From NCBI GenBank assembly GCA_945867245.1, contig CAMBHQ010000007.1, positions 1-16,406 of the forward strand: a stretch of 16,406 nt of DNA, in the 5' to 3' direction. This stretch comes from an uncultured Porphyromonas sp. (lineage in GTDB: Bacteria > Bacteroidota > Bacteroidia > Bacteroidales > Porphyromonadaceae). Positions 1 through 7,141 of this stretch are shown here, piece after piece. Position 1 is the first letter of the stretch, and each line of letters begins with the position of its first letter. The notes under the pieces were generated by a model, which was given only the letters and a program-made list of their open reading frames with translations, searched no databases and had not been told where the DNA came from. The position numbers and the translations under genes were made by a program.

Positions 1-660
1 GGCTATTGCGAAGATGGTCCCGAGGGACCAACACCCGTAGAGCGTTCCGAGCGTCTCTATCAGGGTACGGAGTATTTACAGGAGTATGCACTCGGCAATG
101 CTCGGAATGCCATAGTTTGGGATAGGATATATAGAGCCTCGTTGTTGAGAACTCTGCGCTTCGAGGAGGGTCTACTGCACGAGGATGAATATTTCTCGCT
201 ATCTCTATACGGTATGCATCCTCAGCTGTTGCTGTATGAATTGTCTCATATAGGCTATCATTATCGCTTGGGTAGAGCGGGTTCTATCACGAATAAACTT
301 ACAGAACGCAAGTATCAGGATCTTATAACGGGCTATGGGCTTGTGTTGGATCGCTTCATTCACGAGGGGGGGGAGGTCTTGGCTTTGGTACGTGCTCGCA
401 TCTTGCGTACCATGATCTACATTCAGACTACGGAGCTGAGTATCGCAGAGTTTCGTCCGGTTGTGGAGCGATATTACGCAGAGCTATTCCCACGGCTACG
501 GGGAGACCTCCCAAGGATCAATTTGCAGGAGCGTCTGCAGAATAGCTTATACCTGCGCTTCCCTGAGTGCTATGTCGGCAGATGGGGACGCTGCTTAAGA
601 GTGATAGTATCCATTGTCGGAGCTATTGACCGCCGTTTCCTTGGTGGACAGCATTATTAG
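1..660 (+). CDS. Family 2 glycosyltransferase, C-terminal part (5' end outside window)
   Basis: The frame is open from base 1 and ends at TAG 658-660, so this is the last 219 residues of a longer protein. Around residues 39-64 it reads VWDRIYRASLLRTLRFEEG followed by LLHEDEYFS. This matches the tail of the GT-A catalytic domain in family 2 glycosyltransferases, where an acidic ED(E) pair lies near the acceptor site. The remaining 150 residues are the helical C-terminal region seen in many Bacteroidota cell-surface glycan transferases, which act on the cytoplasmic side of the inner membrane. The DxD donor-binding region would lie upstream, outside the window. The donor and acceptor sugars cannot be read from what remains. 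The gene is 14 bases from the GH92 gene and probably in the same operon. A run of eight G at 366-373 lies inside the coding sequence. Confidence 0.8.
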   Translation, partial: GYCEDGPEGPTPVERSERLYQGTEYLQEYALGNARNAIVWDRIYRASLLRTLRFEEGLLHEDEYFSLSLYGMHPQLLLYELSHIGYHYRLGRAGSITNKLTERKYQDLITGYGLVLDRFIHEGGEVLALVRARILRTMIYIQTTELSIAEFRPVVERYYAELFPRLRGDLPRINLQERLQNSLYLRFPECYVGRWGRCLRVIVSIVGAIDRRFLGGQHY

Positions 661-674
661 ATCGTAAGGCTTAG

Positions 675-2945
675 ATGATTAAACAAATGAATATATATAG
701 ACTCCTAGGGGGCGTATTGTCCCTCGTAGGGGCAGCGATGCTCGGCACAGGCTGCCAGAGCCAGCGGGCAGAGGGGCGCGACCTCCTCGCCTATGTAGAC
801 CCCTTCGTCGGGACAGGAGCCCACGGACATACCTTCCCTGGGGCGACACGTCCCAATGCCATGGTGCAGTTCTCGCCCGATACACATCTGCTCGGCTGGG
901 AGGCCAGTAGCGGCTACCATAATAGCGATAGCCTTATCTATGCCTTCAGCCTAACGCACCTCAGTGGTACGGGCATTGGAGACCTCGGCGACGTGGCCCT
1001 CTTACCCTATTCGGGTGTCGATAGCCTCAAGCCCGTAGCACGCCTCGATAAGGCTAGCGAGACGGCTTCGCCTGGCTATTATAGTGTCAAGCTCAGCAAC
1101 TTCGACATCAAAACGGAGCTTACCTCTACCGAGCGTGTGGGCCTAATGCGTGCTACCTATCAGAATGCCCAGGAGCGTCGCCTCATGCTCGACCTTGGGC
1201 ATATACTACAGGCCAACTGGGGGCATCGGGTGGTGAAAAACGACCTAGAGGTCCTCAACGACTCTACCATCCGAGGCACCTACTATACCAAGGGCTGGGC
1301 AGAGCATCATCAGATGAGCTATACGCTACGCCTACAGCAGCCTGCCGATAGTATGGCGCTCTACTGCGATGGCGTACGTACGTCTGTGGCTTATCCGCTC
1401 ACGCTGAGCGATACGGCCGACCTCAAGCTACATATCTACCTGCCCGAGGGCACGGAGCCGGTGCTCGTCAAGGTGGGCCTCTCGCACGTTAGCCCCGAGG
1501 GGGCCGAGCGCAATATGCAGGCCGAGCTAGCGGACTGGGACTTCGAGCGTGTGCACCGCGAGAGCCGTGCTATATGGCAGGAGACGCTCGCCAAGATCGA
1601 GATTGAGAGTGATGAGGAAGAGGTCCTCAAGAACTTCTATACAGCTATGTATCATGCGCATATTGCGCCCTTCAACTATCAGGATGTAGACGGCTCGTTC
1701 CGTGGGATGGACAAGCAGGTGCATCGCAACGAGAACCCTGCCGACGGACACTATACCGTCTTCTCGCTCTGGGATACCTACCGCACGCTGCACCCCCTGC
1801 TGACGATTATCGACCCTGACAAGGCGCTGCGCTATGGCCGTAGCCTAGTGGGCGACTATCAGGAGGGGACGATACTGCCCCGCTGGCCTCTAGCAGCCAA
1901 CTATACCGGCTGTATGCCTGCCTATCACGCTGTGAGCGTGCTGGCCGACCTCGTGGCCAAGGGCCTGGCTACGGGCGAGGACCTACGTCTGTGGACAGAG
2001 GCAGCTATGGCGACCTCGGTGTACCGACAGGACCTAGCGGACAAGTTCCGTGGCACACGCGAGAGCGACCTCGTTACCCGTCATCCTTATTACAAGGAGA
2101 CTCTGGGCTTCGTCCCTGCCGATAGTGTCCCCGAGAGCGTCTCGTGGGCTGTGGAGATGGCCTACGACGACTGGTGCATCGCCCGTATTGCCGAGGCTGC
2201 GGGGCTGGATAGCATCCGTGCCGAGTACGACAAGCGTGCCGGCTATTACAAGCGCTATTGGGACCATGAGTATCAGCTTATGCGCCCTATTATGGCCGAT
2301 GGTAAGTTCCGCACGCCTTTTAATCCTCGCTTCTCGGCGCACGAGAAGAGCGACTATACCGAGGGCAACGCCTACCAGTGGAGTTTCTACGCTCCGCACG
2401 ATATGGAGGGCTTCATCGCTACGATGGGTGGCCGAGAGGTGCTGGAGCGCAACCTCGATACGCTCTTTACGACCTCGTCTCGCATCGATGGAGCCGAGCA
2501 GTCGGGCGATATCACAGGCCTTATCGGGCAGTATGCCCACGGCAACGAGCCCAGCCACCACATTGCCTATCTGTACAACTACACGGCTAATCCGCACAAG
2601 GGTCAGGCAATGCTCGATAGCATCATGCGCACTTTTTATCAGCCTACGCCCGAGGGCATCATCGGCAACGAGGATTGCGGACAGATGTCGGCTTGGTATG
2701 TGATGAGCGCCCTAGGCTTCTATCCTGTGTGTCCTGGTAGTGATGTCTATCACATTGGCCGTCCGATGGTCAATGAGGCCCGCATCAAGGTCAAGGGCGG
2801 GGTCTTTACGATTAAGGTCAAAAACAACAGCAAGACGAATAAGCGTGTCAAGAGCGTTCGCCTCGGAGGCAAGCCTCTAGAGGGTCTGACCTTCCGCCAC
2901 AGCGATATCAAGGCTGGGCAGACGCTGGAGCTAGAGATGATGTAG
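675..2945 (+). CDS. GH92 family alpha-mannosidase lipoprotein
   Basis: This 756-residue protein matches the usual length of calcium-dependent family 92 exo-alpha-mannosidases, which remove alpha-linked mannose from glycans. Residues 1-27 form a lipoprotein signal with lipobox LGTGC (Cys27). The N-terminal beta-sandwich opens with the family signature DPFVGTGAHGHTFPGA. The alpha/alpha-barrel half carries TEGNAYQW (Glu563), YAPHDMEGFIATMGG, GNEPSHHIAYLYNY (around 623-636) and GNEDCGQMSAWYVMSALGFY (around 664-683). By family analogy Glu563 is the likely acid and Asp667 part of the base site; this was assigned from motifs, not by alignment. ATG 675 is used; a second in-frame ATG at 687 is possible. 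The gene lies between a GT2 and a GT4 gene with almost no spacing, so it may trim the cell's own mannosylated glycan or forage host N-glycans. The linkage preference is unknown. Confidence 0.95.
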   Translation: MIKQMNIYRLLGGVLSLVGAAMLGTGCQSQRAEGRDLLAYVDPFVGTGAHGHTFPGATRPNAMVQFSPDTHLLGWEASSGYHNSDSLIYAFSLTHLSGTGIGDLGDVALLPYSGVDSLKPVARLDKASETASPGYYSVKLSNFDIKTELTSTERVGLMRATYQNAQERRLMLDLGHILQANWGHRVVKNDLEVLNDSTIRGTYYTKGWAEHHQMSYTLRLQQPADSMALYCDGVRTSVAYPLTLSDTADLKLHIYLPEGTEPVLVKVGLSHVSPEGAERNMQAELADWDFERVHRESRAIWQETLAKIEIESDEEEVLKNFYTAMYHAHIAPFNYQDVDGSFRGMDKQVHRNENPADGHYTVFSLWDTYRTLHPLLTIIDPDKALRYGRSLVGDYQEGTILPRWPLAANYTGCMPAYHAVSVLADLVAKGLATGEDLRLWTEAAMATSVYRQDLADKFRGTRESDLVTRHPYYKETLGFVPADSVPESVSWAVEMAYDDWCIARIAEAAGLDSIRAEYDKRAGYYKRYWDHEYQLMRPIMADGKFRTPFNPRFSAHEKSDYTEGNAYQWSFYAPHDMEGFIATMGGREVLERNLDTLFTTSSRIDGAEQSGDITGLIGQYAHGNEPSHHIAYLYNYTANPHKGQAMLDSIMRTFYQPTPEGIIGNEDCGQMSAWYVMSALGFYPVCPGSDVYHIGRPMVNEARIKVKGGVFTIKVKNNSKTNKRVKSVRLGGKPLEGLTFRHSDIKAGQTLELEMM

Positions 2946-2946
2946 T

Positions 2947-4089
2947 ATGCGTATCGTCTATTGCTTGCAGGCTCTGAGCCGCTCGGGCGGGATAGAACGC
3001 GTCGTTACTACCAAGGCGAACTATCTGGCTCGGCAGGGGCACGAGGTACACATCGTTACTACGGACCAGAGGGACGAGGCTAGTGCCTTCCCTCTGGAGC
3101 CTAGTATCCGCCTGCATGATCTCGGGCTCAACTACGAGCTGGACAATAGGCTCGGACGCTGGGGACGCCTACGAGCCCTCCGGCAGAAGGCGGGGCAGCA
3201 CCTAGAGGCCCTGCGTAGGCTCTTCGCCGAGCTACGCCCCGACGTGGCTATCTCTACGGGCTTTCAGGAGCGCGAGCTGCTCCCCCGTGTGGGCGACCGA
3301 AGCAAGAAGATATGCGAGCTACACACCAGTAAATATGCCTATGTGCGCATGTACCCCGAGGAGCAGAGACTTCATCGGCTCTATGGCCACTATCGTGTGT
3401 GGCAGCTGGAGCGCACGGCTAGGCGCTACGACCGCTTCGTTATCCTCACGGAGGAGGAGCTACCCCAGTGGCGGGGACTGCGTAATGTGCTGACTATCCC
3501 TAATCCACGTCCCTTCGCCTCGGCCGAGCGTGCCGATATGAGCCGTCCTCAGGTGATGGCTGTAGGACGGCTAGAGTACGTCAAAAACTTCGCCACCCTC
3601 CTAGACGTGTGGGCGATGATTCCTCGGGAGGACTTCCCCGACTGGCAACTCAATATCTACGGCTCGGGTCCCTACCACAGCCGACTACAGGCGCAGATAG
3701 AGCGCCTCTGCATAGGCGACCGCTGTGTGCTACAGGGCGATACCCCAGAGATACGCCAGCGCTATACAGAGCACAGCATATACGTGATGTGCTCGCACTA
3801 CGAGGGCTTGCCGATGGTACTGCTAGAGGCGCAGGCCGTGGGGCTACCGATTGTGTCCTATGCTTTCACTTCGGGTCCTAGGGACATCGTGACAGATGGC
3901 GTGGATGGCTTCCTGACACCCGCTGGCGAGCCTGAGGCCCTCGCCGCAGCCCTGCGCCGGCTGATGGCCGACGAGGAGCTCCGCCAGCGTATGAGCCAGG
4001 CAGCCCACCGAGCCTCGGAGCGCTTCGCCCTAGAGCGTATCATGGCACGCTGGGAGCAGCTATTCAGCGAATTGCTGGCCGAGGCCTAG
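2947..4089 (+). CDS. GT4-type (GT-B fold) glycosyltransferase
   Basis: This 380-residue retaining glycosyltransferase has the two-lobed GT-B layout. The N-terminal lobe begins MRIVYCLQALSRSGGIERVV, the usual GT4 opening with a GG loop after the first strand. The C-terminal lobe starts near residue 203 with VMAVGRLEYVKN. The donor site is marked by HYEGLPMVLLEAQAVGLP, which holds the E-x7-E pair (Glu286 and Glu294), followed by SGPRDIV. No membrane segment is seen, so it probably acts on the cytoplasmic face of the inner membrane on a lipid-linked or LPS/capsule acceptor. The ATG lies one base after the TAG of the GH92 gene, so the two are almost certainly co-transcribed and perhaps translationally coupled. 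The substrate is unknown. Confidence 0.92.
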   Translation: MRIVYCLQALSRSGGIERVVTTKANYLARQGHEVHIVTTDQRDEASAFPLEPSIRLHDLGLNYELDNRLGRWGRLRALRQKAGQHLEALRRLFAELRPDVAISTGFQERELLPRVGDRSKKICELHTSKYAYVRMYPEEQRLHRLYGHYRVWQLERTARRYDRFVILTEEELPQWRGLRNVLTIPNPRPFASAERADMSRPQVMAVGRLEYVKNFATLLDVWAMIPREDFPDWQLNIYGSGPYHSRLQAQIERLCIGDRCVLQGDTPEIRQRYTEHSIYVMCSHYEGLPMVLLEAQAVGLPIVSYAFTSGPRDIVTDGVDGFLTPAGEPEALAAALRRLMADEELRQRMSQAAHRASERFALERIMARWEQLFSELLAEA

Positions 4090-4129
4090 ACAGCGACTAT
4101 CACCCTCAGCATTCACTCATAATCCTCTT

Positions 4130-4762
4130 ATGAACAAGTCTATCAGCGCCCACGACCTCAGACGCTTGCCCCTCTTCGCAGAGGCGAGCGATGAGGCCGT
4201 GGGCGAGCTATTATCCGAAGCCCCGAGCCAGATGCGTCGCTACGAGCGGGGCGAGCTCATAGCCCTACAGGGCAGCAGCGTGCGTAGCCTATACATCCTG
4301 CTAGAGGGCGCTATACGTGCGCAGATGACCAACAGCGAGGGCAAGCGCCTGACGATGGATATGATATCAGCACCAGACCTACTGGCGGCGGCTTTTATCT
4401 ACGGCAGCGAGAATAAGCTCCCTGTAACTATCGAGGCCACCGAGCCGAGCCTCGTCTGGAGGCTGGACCGCGAATACTTCCTCGGCTTTATGAGTAGGCA
4501 CGTGCCGGTGATGCGTGCCTTCCTGCGTCTGATTTCGGACAGGAGCCACTTCCTCAGTCAGAAAATCAATGCCCTCAACCTACAGAGCCTACGTGAGCGC
4601 CTAGTGGCCTATCTGCGGACGCACGGCACCGTCGGCAAGCAGGAGGAGCTAGCTCTGCTGCTCGGTGTAGCACGCCCGTCCTTGGCACGTCTCCTCAGCG
4701 AGCTCGTCGACGAAGGTGTCCTCAGCAAAGACGCCTCGGGCTATTGCTTGGTGGGGGGCTAG
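4130..4762 (+). CDS. Crp/Fnr-family transcriptional regulator
   Basis: This 210-residue protein has the length and layout of the Crp/Fnr superfamily. An N-terminal cyclic-nucleotide-binding-like beta-barrel spans about residues 14-125, with RYERGELIALQGSSVRSLYI and LLEGAIRAQ typical of its first strands. A long dimer helix covers about 128-165. A C-terminal winged helix-turn-helix follows (about 166-208), with recognition-helix region LALLLGVARPSLARLLSEL. There is no N-terminal cysteine cluster of the Fnr iron-sulfur type, so the ligand, if any, is unknown. The gene follows the GT4 gene by 40 bases with no clear promoter motif, so it may be the last gene of the glycan operon. Its targets cannot be read from sequence. 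It ends in a glycine-rich tail at a G6 run just before the TAG. Confidence 0.9.
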   Translation: MNKSISAHDLRRLPLFAEASDEAVGELLSEAPSQMRRYERGELIALQGSSVRSLYILLEGAIRAQMTNSEGKRLTMDMISAPDLLAAAFIYGSENKLPVTIEATEPSLVWRLDREYFLGFMSRHVPVMRAFLRLISDRSHFLSQKINALNLQSLRERLVAYLRTHGTVGKQEELALLLGVARPSLARLLSELVDEGVLSKDASGYCLVGG

Positions 4763-4818
4763 GGGTAAATATCAGTATCATAGATATTAGGTTAATCAAA
4801 GAAAAATAAATAGTAATT

Positions 4819-6045
4819 ATGTCTGCAAAAGTTGAGGAGAAAGATACGCTTAATATAGCCTTTCATATTCATAATTTAATTGGTGGAGGGGTGGAGGTTG
4901 TTACCTCTTCGTTCGTTCACTACATCTCTAAACATTTGCCTCAGAAGCTGGGATACGGACAGGTCAAATGTTATATTCTCACGAACACAAGACCCGAGAA
5001 GCAAGTCTTTCATATAGAAGAGCATCTACGAGGGCTCATCGAGGTGCATACCCTCTCGACACCCATTGAGTTGTTGGGGCAAGAGCCTCAGAAGGTATCA
5101 GACGAGGTGAAACAATTTATCCTAGATAAGTCGGTGCGAGTGTTTTTCGTGACACAGAAGGGCTTTCTTCGTCCCCTTGATCTCCCTAAGAATATCAAGC
5201 AATATTACTGGTTGCATAACGAACCTTTCTACGAAGTCATAGAAATCGTAGAATGGTTGCGTGAGCATCCCAGTCTGGGTAATCGTCTCAAACTATGGCT
5301 CAAGCCATTCCTCCAAAAGAGATGGCAGAAGCGTATGATCGCTGAGTATCGCGATAGAATCAATGCTTGGGATGGATTCATAGTACTCTGCCCAGAATAC
5401 AAGCAACAGATAGTAGATACACTACAGCTTGATGAAGCGCAGCAAGGTAAACTTATCAGCGTAACCAACACTATTGATCTAGACTCTAGCTGCAGTAGTA
5501 GCAAAGAGAAGGCTATCGTGTGGGTCGGACGATTTGAGTCTCAGAAGAGAATAGATAGGATGCTCAGGATATGGCATAAAGTGCATCAAACTCTACCTGA
5601 GTGGACGCTCAAGGTTTACGGCAATGGCTCTCAGATTGGTATATGTCATGATATGATCAAAAAGCTAGCACTCCCGAGGGTACAGCTCTGTGGTCACGAA
5701 CATGATAAATCGAAGATCTATGGTCAAGCTCCCATCCTCTGTATGACCTCCGACTATGAGGGCTGGCCCATCGTGTTGATGGAGGCTCAGCGATATGCTT
5801 GTGTCCCTATTATATTCAATTCTTTTCGTGCGGCCTCCGTTATTGTCGGGCAGAGTCAAGAAGCTGGTGTCTTGGTGCCACCTTTCGACATAGAGGCATT
5901 CTGTCATCAACTGATTGCTCTATGTAATGATCCAGAGAGAAGAGAGAGCTTACAGAGCGCGTGTGTCATTAAAAGTCAAGCCTATGCTCCTCCGATCAAT
6001 GATCCAGTATGGCTCAGCCTACTAGACTGCAGGGATAGCAAGTAG
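4819..6045 (+). CDS. GT4-type glycosyltransferase, A+T-rich
   Basis: This 408-residue GT-B protein has the family marks: LNIAFHIHNLIGGGVEVVTS at residues 11-30 (acceptor-side GG loop), IVWVGRFESQKRIDRML near 233-249, and SDYEGWPIVLMEAQ at 311-324 with the E-x7-E donor pair Glu314 and Glu322. It begins at ATG 4819 after a short A+T-rich leader, 57 bases past the regulator stop. Codon use differs from the gene upstream: more A/T third positions (AAT, ATA, TTG) and a lower G+C look overall. This suggests a separate origin, perhaps horizontal exchange of a surface-glycan gene. No Bacteroides-type -7 motif stands out in the gap, so it may be read through from the regulator. The acceptor and sugar are unknown. 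Confidence 0.9.
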   Translation: MSAKVEEKDTLNIAFHIHNLIGGGVEVVTSSFVHYISKHLPQKLGYGQVKCYILTNTRPEKQVFHIEEHLRGLIEVHTLSTPIELLGQEPQKVSDEVKQFILDKSVRVFFVTQKGFLRPLDLPKNIKQYYWLHNEPFYEVIEIVEWLREHPSLGNRLKLWLKPFLQKRWQKRMIAEYRDRINAWDGFIVLCPEYKQQIVDTLQLDEAQQGKLISVTNTIDLDSSCSSSKEKAIVWVGRFESQKRIDRMLRIWHKVHQTLPEWTLKVYGNGSQIGICHDMIKKLALPRVQLCGHEHDKSKIYGQAPILCMTSDYEGWPIVLMEAQRYACVPIIFNSFRAASVIVGQSQEAGVLVPPFDIEAFCHQLIALCNDPERRESLQSACVIKSQAYAPPINDPVWLSLLDCRDSK

Positions 6046-6051
6046 GGTGGT

Positions 6052-6200
6052 CAGTATGCAGTATGCAGTATGCAGTGGTCAGTATGCAGTATGCAGTGAT
6101 CAGTGGGCGGGCTTAAGCCCGCCATGCTAGATCTAGTGGGCCTAGTGAGACTAGTGGGCCTAGTAATACTAGATCTAGCGTGCGCCAGCCACTAGTGATC
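6052..6200. repeat. Heptamer intergenic element, copy A
   Basis: Eight exact 7-base units run from 6052 to 6107: CAGTATG three times, CAGTGGT, CAGTATG twice, CAGTGAT and CAGTGGG. The perfect palindrome GGCGGGCTTAAGCCCGCC at 6106-6123 follows. Next is a CTAG-rich stretch with repeated GGGCCTAGT, and then the shared 19-base core CTAGCGTGCGCCAGCCACT at 6175-6193. The right heptamer arm is almost absent. The element fills the gap between the A+T-rich glycosyltransferase and the TM2 gene and ends just before a TAnnTTTG motif. Copies B, C and D share the core and heptamers. Confidence 0.9.
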
Positions 6201-6216
6201 TCTTATAAAGAATTAG

Positions 6217-6224
6217 TACCTTTG
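6217..6224 (+). promoter_or_regulatory. Bacteroidota -7 promoter element for the TM2/DUF2752 unit
   Basis: TACCTTTG matches the TAnnTTTG consensus. It sits 41 bases before the TM2 gene start, directly downstream of repeat element A. No TTG lies at the expected distance upstream, so only half of the consensus is present. Confidence 0.5.
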
Positions 6225-6265
6225 CTCTGTAGTACTCAGTCTAACATTTTATAAACAAGAAACCT

Positions 6266-6610
6266 ATGGATAGTCAGAAGGTAGACCTCTTCTTGGCGAT
6301 GAACTCTAAGCACTTCGCCCCTCACTTACTGCCACAGATACGTGAGCAACTGCTAGGCCTCGACGACAGTAAGGCACTAGCGATACAAGCTCAGGAGTTT
6401 AAGGACCCTACAACGATGCTCATAGTATCTTTACTTGTCGGTATTTGGGGCATTGATAGATTCCTTATCGGTGATGTCACTTTGGGCGTCGGCAAGCTCC
6501 TTACTGGCGGTGGCTGTGGTGTATGGGCTATTGTGGATTGCTTCCTTATCATGGATGCTACCAGAGAAAAGAACTATCAAAAGTTACAGGAAGTAATACG
6601 CTACTACTAG
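6266..6610 (+). CDS. TM2-domain membrane protein
   Basis: This is a 114-residue small membrane protein. Residues 1-48 are a charged, helical cytoplasmic N-terminus. Residues 49-96 form a TM2 domain: two hydrophobic helices (about 50-64 and 74-96) joined by the typical WGIDRFLIGD turn, then GVGKLLTGGGCGVWAIVDCF, where the glycines and final Asp are characteristic. The C-terminal tail is charged. TM2 proteins are widespread and their biochemical role in bacteria is not settled. Three bases after its TAG comes a DUF2752 gene. This pairing recurs in Bacteroidota, so the two probably work together in the inner membrane. The start ATG 6266 follows a -7 promoter motif with a short A-rich leader. Confidence 0.88.
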   Translation: MDSQKVDLFLAMNSKHFAPHLLPQIREQLLGLDDSKALAIQAQEFKDPTTMLIVSLLVGIWGIDRFLIGDVTLGVGKLLTGGGCGVWAIVDCFLIMDATREKNYQKLQEVIRYY

Positions 6611-6613
6611 GAG

Positions 6614-7033
6614 ATGCCCCTGTCTCGCCAACGACTAACAGCATTAAGCCTTACCCTCTCGCTATTAACTTATGCGTGGGTAGGGCTTAATTGGCTTTTG
6701 GCCGGTCGGGACCATGGTCTTGACTTGACTATTTGCCCGATACGACTGGCCACAGATGTCCCCTGTGCTAGCTGTGGTACTACTAGAGCTATATGCGCTT
6801 TGGCCGAGGGGCAGTGGCTAGAGTCGCTTGCGCTCAATCCCTTGGGACTTGTGATCGTTGTGGCAACGATAACAAGTAACCTATGGCTGGCCTACGACGC
6901 CCTTACAGGGAGGCAGAGTTATTATCAGTCCTACCTCAGAGTGGCGCTTAGCCCCAGACGGCGGTATATCGCCCTAGCTTTCTGCACTCTGCTATTTATC
7001 AATGGCCTGTGGAATATCCTCAAGGCCCACTGA
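6614..7033 (+). CDS. DUF2752-family membrane protein
   Basis: This 139-residue protein has the hallmark of the DUF2752 family: CPIR at residues 41-44, then VPCASCGTTRA at 49-59 (Cys51, Cys54, Arg58), and NPLGL at 75-79. Three hydrophobic segments (about 8-29, 77-96 and 117-136) suggest an inner-membrane protein with the cysteine motif near the membrane surface. The cysteines could bind metal or form a disulfide, but the family has no established activity that I know of. An AGGAG overlapping the TM2 stop region lies one base before the ATG, which supports this start and coupled translation. The last codon and stop (TGA 7031-7033) lie inside a heptamer of the next repeat element. Confidence 0.87.
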   Translation: MPLSRQRLTALSLTLSLLTYAWVGLNWLLAGRDHGLDLTICPIRLATDVPCASCGTTRAICALAEGQWLESLALNPLGLVIVVATITSNLWLAYDALTGRQSYYQSYLRVALSPRRRYIALAFCTLLFINGLWNILKAH

Positions 7034-7069
7034 TCACTTCGGGCTCTGCCCGCCCCACCGTCCACTGAC
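7028..7069. repeat. Short heptamer element, copy A' (reverse orientation)
   Basis: This short copy has CACTGAT at 7028-7034 and the 14-base hairpin block CGGGCTCTGCCCGC at 7040-7053. CCCACCG and TCCACTG heptamers follow at 7054-7067, all in 7-base phase. It lacks the 19-base core. It overlaps the end of the DUF2752 gene and ends about 11 bases before the pnp -7 motif. Confidence 0.75.
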
Positions 7070-7079
7070 TTATTTTCTC

Positions 7080-7087
7080 TATCTTTG
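7080..7087 (+). promoter_or_regulatory. Bacteroidota -7 promoter element for pnp
   Basis: TATCTTTG fits TAnnTTTG and is followed by TAGC, as at the lptC and histidine-rich gene promoters. The predicted start of transcription is about 7094, giving a leader of roughly 45-50 bases before ATG 7142. No clear TTG lies about 20 bases upstream. Confidence 0.55.
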
Positions 7088-7141
7088 TAGCTGATAATAA
7101 AAGGTTTTACAGATATAAATACAATTAACGAGACAGATTCT

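Noticed and set aside
142..660. A TTG-started 172-residue protein
   Set aside because: The same frame is open to base 1 and the glycosyltransferase motif starts upstream of this TTG, so it is an internal codon of a partial gene.
2034..2597. Long open frames opposite and in other frames of the GH92 gene
   Set aside because: They lie wholly within a strongly conserved gene and show no family motifs; they are by-products of biased codon use.
6052..6107. CRISPR-like array or simple microsatellite
   Set aside because: Units are 7 bases with no spacers, and the arms, core and hairpin blocks recur together in other gaps, so neither description fits.
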